A DNA stretch of 64,000 bases from Sporolactobacillus shoreae (GCF_004684935.1 NZ_SRJD01000002.1:186001-250000), one strand, 5' to 3'. Positions 19,448 through 28,098 are shown, numbered from the stretch's first letter. Numbers and translations are program-made. The notes: generated from the letters alone by a model not told the origin.

Positions 19448-20743
19448 ATGAGCGTGAAATTTGAAGATTATCAGCCCTATTTGAGTCCGGCGCTCGCCAA
19501 GGCAACAGATCTGATTGTGGAAAGCGGTCAGGGCTGCTATCTGACCGACAGTCATGGTGATCGGTATCTGGATTTTGTTCAGGGCATCGCGGTCAATGCA
19601 CTGGGACATTGCCATCCGAAGATTGTTGAAGCGATTACGGAACAGGCGAAACAATTGATCAATGCCTCATTTAATTTGGTAAATTATCCGGCCACACTTA
19701 AGCTTGCCAAGCGACTTTCAGAAGTGACGCCAGGCAGGCTGAACTCCGTGTTTTTTTCCAATGGTGGGGCTGAAGCGGTGGATGGCGCTTTGAAGCTGGC
19801 CAGAGCTTATACGAAAAGGCCGGCAATCATTGCTTTTCAGGGCTCCTTCCACGGGCGGACATTTGGGGCGCTGTCAGTGACCGGGTCGAACGCGAAATAT
19901 CGAAGGTATTATGAAGGATTGGTAGGTTCCGTCTACTTTACAGCCTATCCTTCGAAAGATTTGTGCCCGAAAGGATTCAGTGAATCAGAGAGAACAGCGT
20001 TTTGCCTGAATGAGCTGGATCACCTTTTTCAGAATTTAATTGCCCCGGATCAGGTGGCGGCGATCATTATGGAGCCGGTTCAGGGTGAAGGAGGGTATGT
20101 CGTTCCGTCGAAAACCTTCGTTCAGGGCATTCGCAGCCGCTGCGATCAGTACGGTATTTTGCTGATAATGGATGAAATTCAGTCCGGTTACGGGAGAACG
20201 GGCAAAATGTTTGCCAGCGAGTATTTTGACGTGGTGCCGGATATTATGACTGTGGGCAAAGCGATCGCCGGTGGCCTGCCGATGAGTGCGGTGGTTTCCA
20301 CACCGGAAATAATGGCCGAGTGGCATCCGGGCATGCATGGAACGACATTCGGCGGCCACCCAGTATGCGCAGCGGCCGCTTTAGCAGTGCTGGATGAATT
20401 TGAAGCATCGAATGTGCTGGATCACGTGAATCGAGCGGGCGCTTATTTAAGAGATCGATTAAAAGAGTTTCAGAAAAAATACGACTGTATTTCTGACGTG
20501 CGCGGACTTGGATTAATGCTGGCGATTGAATTCTCGCATCCGGACGGCACTCCGGCAGGAGATATTCTGGAAAAAGTCCGGGCAGGCTGTTTGAAAAATA
20601 AATTGCTGACGCTCTCCTGTGGTGTGCACAACAACGGGATGCGGTTTGCTACACCGCTGAATGTGAGGAAGGAAGAAATTGATCAGGGGATCGCGATTAT
20701 TGACCACGTTTTGAGCCAGGTCTGCCCCAAAAGAGAGGACTGA
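19448..20743 (+). CDS. Class III PLP-dependent aminotransferase (GabT/ArgD-like)
   Basis: A 431-residue fold type I aminotransferase of class III. Key segments are FVQGIAVNALGHCHP, FSNGGAEAVDGALKLAR, FQGSFHGRT, EPVQGEGGY, MDEIQSGYGRTGKMFA and VGKAIAGGLPMSAVV, with the PLP lysine in VGKAI. This group includes 4-aminobutyrate and acetylornithine aminotransferases. With no arginine genes nearby, a GABA-like or other omega-amino acid is more likely. Start: ATG 19448 or GTG 19454; the GGGGG site at 19442-19446 is better spaced for GTG. Confidence 0.85.
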   Translation: MSVKFEDYQPYLSPALAKATDLIVESGQGCYLTDSHGDRYLDFVQGIAVNALGHCHPKIVEAITEQAKQLINASFNLVNYPATLKLAKRLSEVTPGRLNSVFFSNGGAEAVDGALKLARAYTKRPAIIAFQGSFHGRTFGALSVTGSNAKYRRYYEGLVGSVYFTAYPSKDLCPKGFSESERTAFCLNELDHLFQNLIAPDQVAAIIMEPVQGEGGYVVPSKTFVQGIRSRCDQYGILLIMDEIQSGYGRTGKMFASEYFDVVPDIMTVGKAIAGGLPMSAVVSTPEIMAEWHPGMHGTTFGGHPVCAAAALAVLDEFEASNVLDHVNRAGAYLRDRLKEFQKKYDCISDVRGLGLMLAIEFSHPDGTPAGDILEKVRAGCLKNKLLTLSCGVHNNGMRFATPLNVRKEEIDQGIAIIDHVLSQVCPKRED

Positions 20744-20747
20744 TTTT

Positions 20748-21731
20748 ATGGCAAAAAAGAAAGTCCTTTATTACAACATCGACGACAGCCTGGATTTTGA
20801 ACGTGATTTGTTAATCGAGTGGGGGATTCAGGATATCGATCTGATTGAGGTCAAAGATTATGCCGGCGAGAAAACTTTTACTGCCCATGCCAGGGAGGCA
20901 GAGGGGGTTGTCGTCGAATATCAGCAGATGACTCGAACGATCATTGAACAATTGCCAAAATTAAAGATTATTTCGCTTCAGGCCATTGGCGTCGATAATG
21001 TGGATGTCAAAGCGGCGACAGATCATGGGGTGTACGTCACCAATTGTCCCGGTTTCTGCTCAGAGGAGGTGGCTTTGCATGCCATCGGGCTGATGATTGA
21101 TCTGACGCGAAAAATCACCTTGCTCGATCGCTCCGTTCGGCAGGGAAAATGGGATCCCTTATATGGCTATAAGACGAATCGACTGACCGGCAAAACCGTC
21201 GGGCTCTACTTTTTCGGCAGTATTCCCCAAGCGATGATGCCGATGCTTCGAGCGTTAAAGGTCCGGGTTCTTGTCTATGCGCCGACAAAGATGAAAGCCT
21301 TTTTAGAGGGATACGGCGCCGAGAAAGCCGAGACGTTTGAAGAATTGTTGACACAGTCGGACATCCTGTCGCTGCATTGTCCGCTCACCGATTCGACCAC
21401 CCATCTCATTGCTGAAAGAGAATTAAAGATGATGAAAAAGAGTGCCTTTCTGATCAACACTGCGCGCGGCAAGGTCGTTGACGAAAAAGCACTGGTGAAG
21501 GCATTAAATAACAGCGAAATCAAAGCCGCGGCGGTTGATGTCATTGAAGATGAAACAACTGAAGAAAGCCCCTTATTTGCCCTCGACAACACAATCATTA
21601 CCCCTCACGCCGCTTTTGTTTCCGAAGATTCCTTTTACAATGCAAGAAAAATAGCGCTGGAACAGCTCGTTCAGCGGTTGAGTAAAAATCAAAGGCCGTC
21701 CCATTTAGTCAATCAGGATGTAATGAAGTAG
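20748..21731 (+). CDS. D-isomer-specific 2-hydroxyacid dehydrogenase family, degenerate NAD loop
   Basis: A 327-residue protein of the D-2-hydroxyacid dehydrogenase family. The catalytic pattern is present: NTARGKVVDEKAL (Arg), a DVIEDE acidic segment and TPHAAF (His). The nucleotide-binding loop, normally GxGxxG, reads YFFGSIPQAM after GKTVGL, so two of three glycines are missing. Upstream VTNCPGFCSEEVALHAIGL is normal for the family. It starts 5 bp after the aminotransferase stop, so both are likely one operon. Cofactor binding may be altered or lost. Confidence 0.78.
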   Translation: MAKKKVLYYNIDDSLDFERDLLIEWGIQDIDLIEVKDYAGEKTFTAHAREAEGVVVEYQQMTRTIIEQLPKLKIISLQAIGVDNVDVKAATDHGVYVTNCPGFCSEEVALHAIGLMIDLTRKITLLDRSVRQGKWDPLYGYKTNRLTGKTVGLYFFGSIPQAMMPMLRALKVRVLVYAPTKMKAFLEGYGAEKAETFEELLTQSDILSLHCPLTDSTTHLIAERELKMMKKSAFLINTARGKVVDEKALVKALNNSEIKAAAVDVIEDETTEESPLFALDNTIITPHAAFVSEDSFYNARKIALEQLVQRLSKNQRPSHLVNQDVMK

Positions 21732-21937
21732 ATGTTCTCATGAACTTCTGAGATGCCTGTTGACACATGTGCCTAATAATCTTAAACTTTCGTGAAGCGA
21801 AGGATTATCCGGGAATCGATTAGAATGTAAAAGTGGGTAATTAACGACGGGGATGTGGCTGAAGGCGGACTGCAATATTCCGTCAGGCGGATCTTAAGTT
21901 CGGTAAATTTGATACAGCTCTAAGGAGGACTGTGAAG

Positions 21938-22861
21938 ATGACTCAAAATATTGTTATTTCCGGAGGCAGCGGATTTATTGGACAGGCACTGATTCATTAC
22001 TTTCTTAAAGAGGATTGCAATCTATATATATTAACCCGGAAAACTTCCAGTAGCTTTGCCCCTTAAAGCCGTGTCCATTACATTCAATGGACAGGAAAGG
22101 ATCTGAATGATCGATCGGTCCGGTTTCCAGATCCGGTGGACATCATCATCAATCTGGCTGGAGCTCCGATCAACGGAGGAAGATGGACGCGGAGAAGAAA
22201 AGCACTTCTGGTCAGAAGCCGTCTGCAAACGACCGAAGCAATCATTCACTGGATCAGTGGGGCAAAGATAAAACCGGATCTTCTGATTCAGGCATCTGCT
22301 GTCGGCTATTACGGGACTTCCGAAACAGCCGTATTCACAGAAGAGTCGGGTTGGGGGGACAGCGATTTTCTCAGCCGTCTGACCTTCAGTTGGGAAGAAA
22401 CTGCACTCAAGGCAGAGGATTACGGGGTGCGGACAGTCTGCGCACGATTTGGCATTGTGCTGGGGAAAACAGGGGGGGCGCTTCCTCTGTTGAATCTTCC
22501 CTACCGACTGTTTCTCGGCGGCCGCATCGCGTCCGGTGCACAGTGGCTATCGTGGATTCATATCGATGATCTTGTACGTCTCGCTGACTTCCTCATTGCT
22601 CATAAGGAAGTCGTGGGTCCCGTCAATTTTACATCACCCCATCCCGCTACGATGGGTTTCTTTGGACAGACCCAGGCGAAAGTCATGAAGCGCCCATACT
22701 GGCTGAACGTTCCGAAATCATTGATCAGACTCATTCTCGGCGAGAGCAGCCTTATGGTAATCGAAGGCCAACGTGTTTTGCCGCAAAAAGCGCTGGATGC
22801 TGGCTTCCGTTTCCATTTTGATTCACTTGAGGCGGCGCTTGTTGATTTGTTGAAAAAATGA
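21938..22861 (+). pseudogene. TIGR01777-family NAD-dependent epimerase, interrupted by a TAA codon
   Basis: Reading from ATG 21938 (site TAAGGAGGAC) gives MTQNIVISGGSGFIGQA, the Rossmann start of a TIGR01777/YfhF-type epimerase. After codon 42 comes TAA (22064-22066); the same frame then continues to 22861 with NLAGAPINGGRW, QASAVGYYG and SWIHIDDL, all family landmarks. So one nonsense codon splits an otherwise intact frame of about 307 residues. A GTG at 22136 could start a shorter protein, but it would lack the NAD-binding loop. A base-calling error is possible. Confidence 0.8.
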
Positions 22862-22867
22862 TCGGAT

Positions 22868-23037
22868 TTACATGTCGACTGATTTTTCTCTGGAATGGCT
22901 TGAAATCACCGCTGGTTTTGCTTTCACAAGAATCATGGAGAGAGTAATTAAGAGAAAAGCGGTTCCTGACATGAATGGGATGGTGATAAAGCTGAACAGA
23001 GAAAAATCTTGCACCGTACAAGGGGCGGACAGAGTAC
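22868..23037 (-). pseudogene. bdbC: bdbC 3' part, separated by an insertion element
   Basis: This is the C-terminal part of a BdbC/DsbB-like membrane thiol oxidase. It carries CTLSAPC, matching the second cysteine pair (C-x5-C), and FSFITIPFM, matching the last membrane helix of BdbC. The 5' part lies at 24477-24762. Joining base 24477 to base 23037 restores one frame of 456 bp (151 residues plus stop) and recreates the Cys codon at the junction. A + strand frame of 86 codons over this stretch is only its shadow. Confidence 0.85.
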
Positions 23038-23197
23038 ATATTTTATTTAAGGGTTGCCAGCGGAGAAAACTCGTCAATTTTAATGACGAGATGAATCTGC
23101 GTCTTGGGCAATCCCGTACTGACAAGAGATAACCTCTCAATCCCGTGTTGAAATGAGAACAAACGTGCTATAATTATCTCGGAAGGAGGTGAATCCC

Positions 23198-24355
23198 ATG
23201 GTTACGAAGGGCTTAAAATTGAGAATCTATCCCAACAAACAGCAACGCCGGCAATTGGCTCAAAACTTTGGCTGTGTGCGTTTTGTTTGGAATCAGATGC
23301 TGGCAATGCTCAATGAGCGGCATGAAAATAATCCCAAGGCTTCTTTTTTGACTGCTTATGCTCTGAATCACTTGCTTCCCCTGCTGAAAAAGGAACATCC
23401 CTTTCTTAAAGATGCGGAGAGCACCAGCCTGCAGGTCACCAATCAACATTTAATCGAAGCCTTTCACGCGTTCTTTAGAAAAGAAAAAGGGCATCCTAAG
23501 TTCAAAGCCAAACACGCCTTCAAGCAAAGCTATACCTCGAAATTTGTGAAGGGCAACATCCAGCCCGTCGGCGATCATGGGATTCGCCTGCCGAAACTGG
23601 GAATCCTTCGCTTTAAAACGGGACAACGGATCCCGGAAACGATCAAACAAGTCACCCTGAGCCGCACGCCGACAGGGAAATACTTTGCCGTCTTAACCGT
23701 GGAAGGCGAAAACCAAACCTTCCCGAAAACCGGCAAAACCATCGGCTATGATTTAGGCATAAAAGACCTGCTCGTGGGTTCGGATGTTCAAAGACAGGGC
23801 ACCTGCCGTCATGACAAGCTCTTGGCGCATAAGCTCCGCGTCTGGCAGCGAACATTAGCTCGGCGGCAACGGCGGGCGAAAAAAGCCATCGCTTGGGACT
23901 ACCACCAAAAGGTGCCCGTACCCCGCACCTTGGCGGACTTTAAAAACGTAGCCAAAGCCCGCCTTCAAGTGGCTTTGATTCATGAAAAAATAGCGAACCA
24001 GCGGGCGTACAAGCTCCATAAACTGACGACCCAACTCGTGAAGACGTATGACCGAATCGCCCTAGAGAACTTAAAAACCAAAAATCTGCTTCGAAATCAT
24101 ACACTCGCCCGGGCGATCGCCAACCAGGCGTGGGGTGAGCTCCGGCGGCAGCTCATCTATAAGAGTGCGTGGTACGGCAAAGAGCTCAAGCTTGTGAATC
24201 CGTATAAAACGTCGCAGCTCTGTTCCACGTGCGGGCATGACGATGGAAAGAAAGCTTTGGCTATCCGGGAATGGACGTGCCCGCAATGCGGTACGCACCA
24301 CGATCGGGACGTCAACGCAGCGATCAATATCAAGCAGCTCGCTTTTGGTCGTTAA
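23198..24355 (+). CDS. tnpB: TnpB RNA-guided nuclease (IS605 OrfB family)
   Basis: A 385-residue TnpB. The RuvC residues are present: Asp in IGYDLGIKDLL near residue 186, Glu in IALENLKTKNLL near 289, and Asp in HDRDVNAAINI near the C-terminus. A zinc ribbon is formed by CSTCG and CPQCG. An N-terminal helix-turn-helix region starts KGLKLRIYPNKQQRRQLAQN. TnpB proteins cut DNA guided by an RNA from the element's right end. The start is ATG 23198 after GGAAGGAGG. All catalytic residues seem intact, so it may be active. Confidence 0.93.
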   Translation: MVTKGLKLRIYPNKQQRRQLAQNFGCVRFVWNQMLAMLNERHENNPKASFLTAYALNHLLPLLKKEHPFLKDAESTSLQVTNQHLIEAFHAFFRKEKGHPKFKAKHAFKQSYTSKFVKGNIQPVGDHGIRLPKLGILRFKTGQRIPETIKQVTLSRTPTGKYFAVLTVEGENQTFPKTGKTIGYDLGIKDLLVGSDVQRQGTCRHDKLLAHKLRVWQRTLARRQRRAKKAIAWDYHQKVPVPRTLADFKNVAKARLQVALIHEKIANQRAYKLHKLTTQLVKTYDRIALENLKTKNLLRNHTLARAIANQAWGELRRQLIYKSAWYGKELKLVNPYKTSQLCSTCGHDDGKKALAIREWTCPQCGTHHDRDVNAAINIKQLAFGR

Positions 24356-24476
24356 GCAGTGAGCCTGCGGGTTCGGGACGAGCCCTGGTCAAAAAGCAGT
24401 GGCCTCTACTTTAGCATTTTCGAAGCAAGTGAGCTGTGTTCCCAGAAACTTGGCTATTCATAGCCGAGTAGTTCAC
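24330..24476 (+). ncRNA. Predicted omega/reRNA scaffold at the right end of the first TnpB element
   Basis: The 3' end of tnpB and the 121 bp after it form the right end of the element. In this family that region encodes the guide RNA scaffold, with the guide read from the flanking host DNA. Here the structured stretch ends with the hairpin at 24449-24468 and TAGTTCAC. The guide would then begin in bdbC sequence at 24477. The assignment is by family analogy; the 5' end is only a guess. Confidence 0.45.
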
Positions 24477-24762
24477 AAGAAGGGTATATGGGAAACATCT
24501 GAATGGTGTAATGGTGGGTGGCAATAATGAATCCCAGGATCGAAATAGGAAGAATATATTTTTTGATCGAAATATCTTTACTGAAAAATGCGATGCCAAG
24601 ACTGAGGGTTAAAGGATACATTAATATTCTCTGATACCAGCAAAGGGTGCATGGCGTGAGGTGCATCACTTCGCTGAAAAAAAGACTACCACCGGTCGCG
24701 GTGAGTGAGATGATCCATGCGATCAGAAGAAAGAAGCGGTTGGATTGCTGCGTGTTGCTCAT
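24477..24762 (-). pseudogene. bdbC: bdbC 5' part, thiol-disulfide oxidoreductase (DsbB family)
   Basis: The N-terminal part of a BdbC-like protein that reoxidises extracytoplasmic thiol oxidases. It has a first membrane helix (FFLLIAWIISLTATGGSLFF), the active CTLC motif in TPCTLCWYQRILMYPL, and two further helices. The frame runs into the insertion element after the Ser-Cys codons and stops by chance at 24454. I start at ATG 24762, spaced well after GAAAGGATG; 24771 is an upstream alternative. Without the last helix and second Cys pair the product should not work. Confidence 0.87.
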
Positions 24763-25006
24763 TTCAATCATCCTTTCATTTGAGAAGTCAGGTGTGTCTC
24801 TTTATTGTCTTAACGGCAGAATCGGTCGACTCTGTAAAATTCGTGTAGACGTACGTCGCTCTCATTATACCGGAAAATGAGAATGGGTGGCCTGATAGGA
24901 CCGATCCGGAGTTATTGTGGAAAAGTAGCAATTGTGCAGGTAGAGAGGAAAATGTCTCCTTTCTTTTTTGTTGTTTCGCTCCCTCTCACTGACCGGAATA
25001 AGCATG

Positions 25007-25200
25007 AAAAAAGGCACCCCAATGATCTTTCGGTCATCAAGGGATGCCATCTATTTGCTTAAAATTAAGATTGTCTCGCATCAGGTCTGCGAATCAAAGA
25101 ATGCCCCATCTTCGTTCATCCGGGGCGATATGCTCAAGCCTAACGGACAAGTAAGTGCTCAATTCTCTGACTGTAATGGTTTCACTCTTGCCTTTCGCTG
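25007..25200 (-). pseudogene. Deleted copy of the 122-residue hypothetical gene at 38595
   Basis: This stretch is a relative of 38523-38835, including a terminator-like hairpin near 25007-25050 and the coding 3' end. It contains matches to both ends of the reference sequence (VRELSTYLSVRLEHIA and WGIL in translation) but lacks about 155 bp between them, joined at a short TCATCC-like match. It lies just after the BtpA-family gene, whose transcript it may terminate. Confidence 0.65.
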
Positions 25201-25229
25201 AAATGACTTGAGTGTTAATCCAATCATTT

Positions 25230-26057
25230 TTAGTTTCTAAATTCTTTAACGATATCCATAAATTCTTTGACACGTTTATAATCCACAGGGTTCTCAAAAA
25301 TACCGTCTACTTTAAACGTCGTTGCACAAATTGCCCCATCAGCGACCGACAATTGGCGCTCTATGTTATCTTTATTGCAGCCCGTATTGCAAAAAATAGG
25401 CGTTTTCCGGACAGCATCTTTCACGACTTTTAAGACTTGAGTGTCCGTCTCGCTGCCTGCCGTGAGACCGGAAACGCAGATGGCATCCGGTTTATTATTA
25501 AATTCGGTTGTTTTGGCAATTTCCGAAATATCTCTGTCGGCCAAATATTTTGCCGCTTCGGGAACAATGTTGTAGAACATTTTTACATTTTTAGCACCGA
25601 TGCGTAATCGGTGCCTCGCAGTTTTGCCAGGATCTGTGTTCCAGAGGCCGAAGTCGCTGGCATAGACACCGGAGATAATTTCACGGATGAATTGTGCGTC
25701 GACAGCGGCGGCCAGATCCAAAGAAGCAATCGGATCCCAGAGGCAATTCACACCGTAGGGAATTTTGACGAATGATCTTAATTCACCGATGACACGAGCC
25801 ATAGCCGCGACAGTAACCGTTTCTACTTTTGTTAAATAAGGCAGGCTGTATTCGTTAGAAAACATGATGCCATCTACGCCGCCTTCCTGTAGGGCAATGA
25901 CATCATTTTTGGCAGAAACAATGACTTTATCCATTCCACCTGTCGCGTCATAGTCCGGATCTCCCGGGAGCGCCTGCAGATGGCACATTGCAATGATTGG
26001 TTTTTCCGTATCAAATACTTCTTTTATCCAGGACACTATTTGTTCCCTCCAACTCAT
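25230..26057 (-). CDS. BtpA/SgcQ-family TIM-barrel protein
   Basis: A 275-residue BtpA-family protein, marked by MCHLQALPGDPDYD at the N-terminus, GVDGIMFSNEYSLPY, PYGVNCLWDP and ICVSGLTAG. BtpA was linked to photosystem I stability in cyanobacteria, but most homologues are in sugar or nucleoside loci and have no assigned reaction. The fold is a (beta/alpha)8 barrel. It overlaps the TrpF-like gene by 4 bp, so the two are coupled. A second TIM-barrel enzyme of a catabolic pathway is the likely role. Confidence 0.85.
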   Translation of the reverse strand: MSWREQIVSWIKEVFDTEKPIIAMCHLQALPGDPDYDATGGMDKVIVSAKNDVIALQEGGVDGIMFSNEYSLPYLTKVETVTVAAMARVIGELRSFVKIPYGVNCLWDPIASLDLAAAVDAQFIREIISGVYASDFGLWNTDPGKTARHRLRIGAKNVKMFYNIVPEAAKYLADRDISEIAKTTEFNNKPDAICVSGLTAGSETDTQVLKVVKDAVRKTPIFCNTGCNKDNIERQLSVADGAICATTFKVDGIFENPVDYKRVKEFMDIVKEFRN

Positions 26058-26659
26058 CCGGTTTTTCTGGCAAGCTTAACTAGTTCCATCATCTTGGCAG
26101 GATCTTTTTTGCCATCTGTTTCCGCACCCGTACTTAAATCTATTGAGTAAGGATGAAAACGATTAATGGCACTTTCTATATTCGTAACATTGATTCCTCC
26201 CGCTAGAAAAAACGGACGGTGGATCTCTTTGATCAGATTCCAGTCAAAGGTATTTCCGGTGCATCCGCCGGGAGCATCCAGCAAGATAAAATCCGAACAA
26301 CTTGAAATGACTTTGTTAATGTCTTCCGGTTTTTTCACACCGGTCGCGTTGATCACCGGTTTATGTGTCTTCTCCATCACCGTTCGTACGTACTGCTCAT
26401 CCTCATTGCCATGGAGCTGTGCAAGATCAATGACGCCATCATTAAGTAACTTGATCACATGGTCAATGGGTGCATCCACAAAAGCACCGACGGACTTGAT
26501 ATCCGAAGAGAGCAGGGACTTAAATTCTCTTGCTTGTTTTTCAGTAATATAGTGTCGGTCGAAATCAGCGAAAATGAAACCCACAAAATCTGGCCTAGCC
26601 TTATTCGCCGCGAGAATATCTTCAGCCCTCTGCATACCGCAGATCTTTATTTTGCTCAT
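26054..26659 (-). CDS. Phosphoribosylanthranilate isomerase-like protein (TrpF family)
   Basis: A 201-residue TrpF homologue. The catalytic Cys is in KICGMQRAEDI (residue 7) and the catalytic Asp in ILLDAPGGCTGNTFDW (near residue 127), so the Amadori rearrangement chemistry looks possible. The phosphate loops LAGGIN and DLSTGAETDG are also present. No other tryptophan gene accompanies it; it is paired with a BtpA gene and sits opposite a GntR-regulated nucleoside importer. A role on another N-ribosyl or N-glycosyl phosphate is therefore likely. The start ATG follows AAGGAGG. Confidence 0.83.
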   Translation of the reverse strand: MSKIKICGMQRAEDILAANKARPDFVGFIFADFDRHYITEKQAREFKSLLSSDIKSVGAFVDAPIDHVIKLLNDGVIDLAQLHGNEDEQYVRTVMEKTHKPVINATGVKKPEDINKVISSCSDFILLDAPGGCTGNTFDWNLIKEIHRPFFLAGGINVTNIESAINRFHPYSIDLSTGAETDGKKDPAKMMELVKLARKTG

Positions 26660-26682
26660 TCATGATATACCTCCTTCTTCAT

Positions 26683-26703
26683 ATGATATAATGATATATC
26701 GAT
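26683..26703. promoter_or_regulatory. Operator-like 21-bp site, copy 1 (TrpF/BtpA side)
   Basis: This site contains the inverted repeat GATATA-ATGA-TATATC. It matches the site at 28089-28109 at 18 of 21 positions, and both lie at promoters on either side of the GntR gene. It is just downstream of the -10 box of the trpF-btpA promoter, where a bound repressor would block transcription. GntR/UTRA proteins bind such palindromes; the assignment is inferred. Confidence 0.65.
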
Positions 26704-26714
26704 TTGTTAAAAGG

Positions 26715-26743
26715 ATTCTATCACGTTTTGAATTGTGCGTCAA
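26715..26743 (-). promoter_or_regulatory. Sigma-A-type promoter for trpF-btpA
   Basis: On the - strand, TTGACG (26743-26738) is followed by a 17-bp spacer and TAGAAT (26720-26715). This is close to the vegetative consensus. The start codon is about 56 bp downstream with a GGAGG site. The rest of the 26660-26992 gap is AT-rich and holds nothing else I can name. Confidence 0.7.
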
Positions 26744-26992
26744 TTTTAAAAATAATAATAAAATTGTACTTGAAATCCGATGTACTTGACCGATATAGTC
26801 TTATAGTAGTACTGCAAATGAATGCTTCAGACCAATCTGTTTCTGTATTTTCAGCCTTTGAAAGGAAAAACAGAATTTGATAAAATTAAGTGATAAATGG
26901 AATTTTAACTTTTTTGATAATTTCACGCCAGAAAATTCGCTGGTTTCTCAGATATGATATTCTAGTTTGTAAATTAGAGAGAGGATGTATCG

Positions 26993-27742
26993 ATGATGGA
27001 TCTTTCAAATTCAAATATTCAAACCGTTTTACCAAAATACTATATAGTAAAAAAGGCGGTCCTTGACTATATTCAGTCGGGAAAATTAAAAAAGGATGAT
27101 TTAATCCCCACTGAGAAATTATTGCAGCAAAAGTTCAATGTCAGCAGAATAACGGTAAAAAGAGCTTTAGATGAATTAACAACGGAAGGCTACTTATACA
27201 GACTGCAGGGACGGGGCACTTTCGTACGCAGTGTCAAAAGTGCGAATATGCCGTTTTCAAAGAAAATGATTAGCTGCAGTGAAGAAATCAGAAGACAGGA
27301 CATGGTTCCCTCCCGTAAGGTGTTGATTAAAAAGGTAGTGAAGTGCGATTATACTGTTGCGCATGAACTGAGGCTGGAAGTCGGTGACCCAGTCCTCCAT
27401 TTTTCCAGAATTTATTATGCGGACGGCTCACCTATTAATTTTTCCGACGGTTTTCTTTCACTCGAGGATCTGGAGGGTATTGCTGAAATGAATCTGGAGG
27501 AGCAATCCCTGACGCATATCGTTCGCAATGAATACCATCTGGATATTGAAATAGCGGAGGGAAGTCTTGAAGCCACGATGGCTCAAGGCAAATTGCTTAC
27601 GTATTTACAAGTGGATAAGGGATTTCCGCTACTGAAAATCCATGCCGTATCCAGTTACATGAAAAAAGGCGTACAGAAGTATTGTGAAGTAGTTAACAGT
27701 TATTACCGTACAGATTCTTTCAAAATTACCTTACAGGATTGA
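26993..27742 (+). CDS. GntR-family transcriptional regulator, HutC/UTRA subfamily
   Basis: A 249-residue regulator. The N-terminal winged helix has the typical GntR pattern (LIPTEKLLQQKFNVSRITVK, then RALDELTTEGYLYRLQGRGTFV, residues about 35-78). The C-terminal UTRA ligand domain runs from about 90 to 245 and includes HFSRIYYADG. Such proteins usually repress catabolic genes and release DNA when a small phosphorylated or sugar ligand binds. It stands between two divergent units, each with the same operator-like site, so it probably controls both. Start ATG 26993 after GAGAGAGGATG. Confidence 0.92.
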   Translation: MMDLSNSNIQTVLPKYYIVKKAVLDYIQSGKLKKDDLIPTEKLLQQKFNVSRITVKRALDELTTEGYLYRLQGRGTFVRSVKSANMPFSKKMISCSEEIRRQDMVPSRKVLIKKVVKCDYTVAHELRLEVGDPVLHFSRIYYADGSPINFSDGFLSLEDLEGIAEMNLEEQSLTHIVRNEYHLDIEIAEGSLEATMAQGKLLTYLQVDKGFPLLKIHAVSSYMKKGVQKYCEVVNSYYRTDSFKITLQD

Positions 27743-28069
27743 TCGATTTTTTTAATCTAGACAGGAGAATATGACATATTGCTCTACCTCTTTTAAACCC
27801 AAACTAAAGAGCGGCATGGATCGAAGAGTTTCGGTATCCTGTTGCTTGGTTTCATTTAACAGATTTAGATTTATTTAATAAGACTTCTTTCCCGAATTGA
27901 AGAACGGACAACACATCCCAGCGACCTCTCTTTAAATTTGCAAAATACCATCTCCGAGCTCTCTCTTCATTTTTTTAACAATCAGTATTTGACCGATTAC
28001 AAGCCTATTTGTTACTGAATTTCCCCCAAAAACACAGTTACTAAAATTCTGAATAATTTAAAAAACATA
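27743..28069. other. AT-rich noncoding gap after the GntR gene
   Basis: No open frame or RNA gene is supported in this stretch. The following bases carry the promoter and operator of the importer operon. No clear terminator for the regulator gene was found. Confidence 0.6.
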
Positions 28070-28098
28070 TTGATTTGCCATTTGTATAATGATATGAT
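28070..28098 (+). promoter_or_regulatory. Sigma-A-type promoter for the nucleoside importer operon
   Basis: TTGATT (28070-28075), a 17-bp spacer and TATGAT (28093-28098) form a reasonable vegetative promoter. The -10 box lies inside the operator-like site at 28089-28109, so a bound repressor would exclude RNA polymerase. The first start codon is at 28279, leaving a leader of about 170 bases in which I see no known riboswitch. Confidence 0.6.

Larger units (their letters stand above)
23038..24476 (+). mobile_element. IS200/IS605-type TnpB-only element inserted in bdbC
   Basis: The element ends follow from the rejoined bdbC frame; an AC shared by both junctions leaves a 2-bp ambiguity (23036-24474 or 23038-24476), giving 1439 bp. 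The left end has a 7-bp hairpin (CTCGTCA 23070-23076 with TGACGAG 23084-23090). The right end has a 9-bp hairpin (24449-24457 with 24460-24468, one G-T pair) followed by TAGTTCAC. Subterminal hairpins without terminal inverted repeats or target duplication are the mark of this family. There is no tnpA, so movement would need a transposase in trans. Confidence 0.85.

Noticed and set aside
19275-19505. 76-codon - strand frame before the aminotransferase
   Set aside because: No good start site and no family; it partly overlaps the aminotransferase start.
22872-23132. 86-codon + strand frame between the epimerase and the first TnpB gene
   Set aside because: It overlaps the 3' part of bdbC on the other strand and the left end of the element, and has no recognised motif.
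26054-26659. TrpF as part of tryptophan synthesis
   Set aside because: No other trp biosynthetic gene is near it apart from the TrpA-like gene, and it is coupled to a BtpA gene in a divergent catabolic locus.
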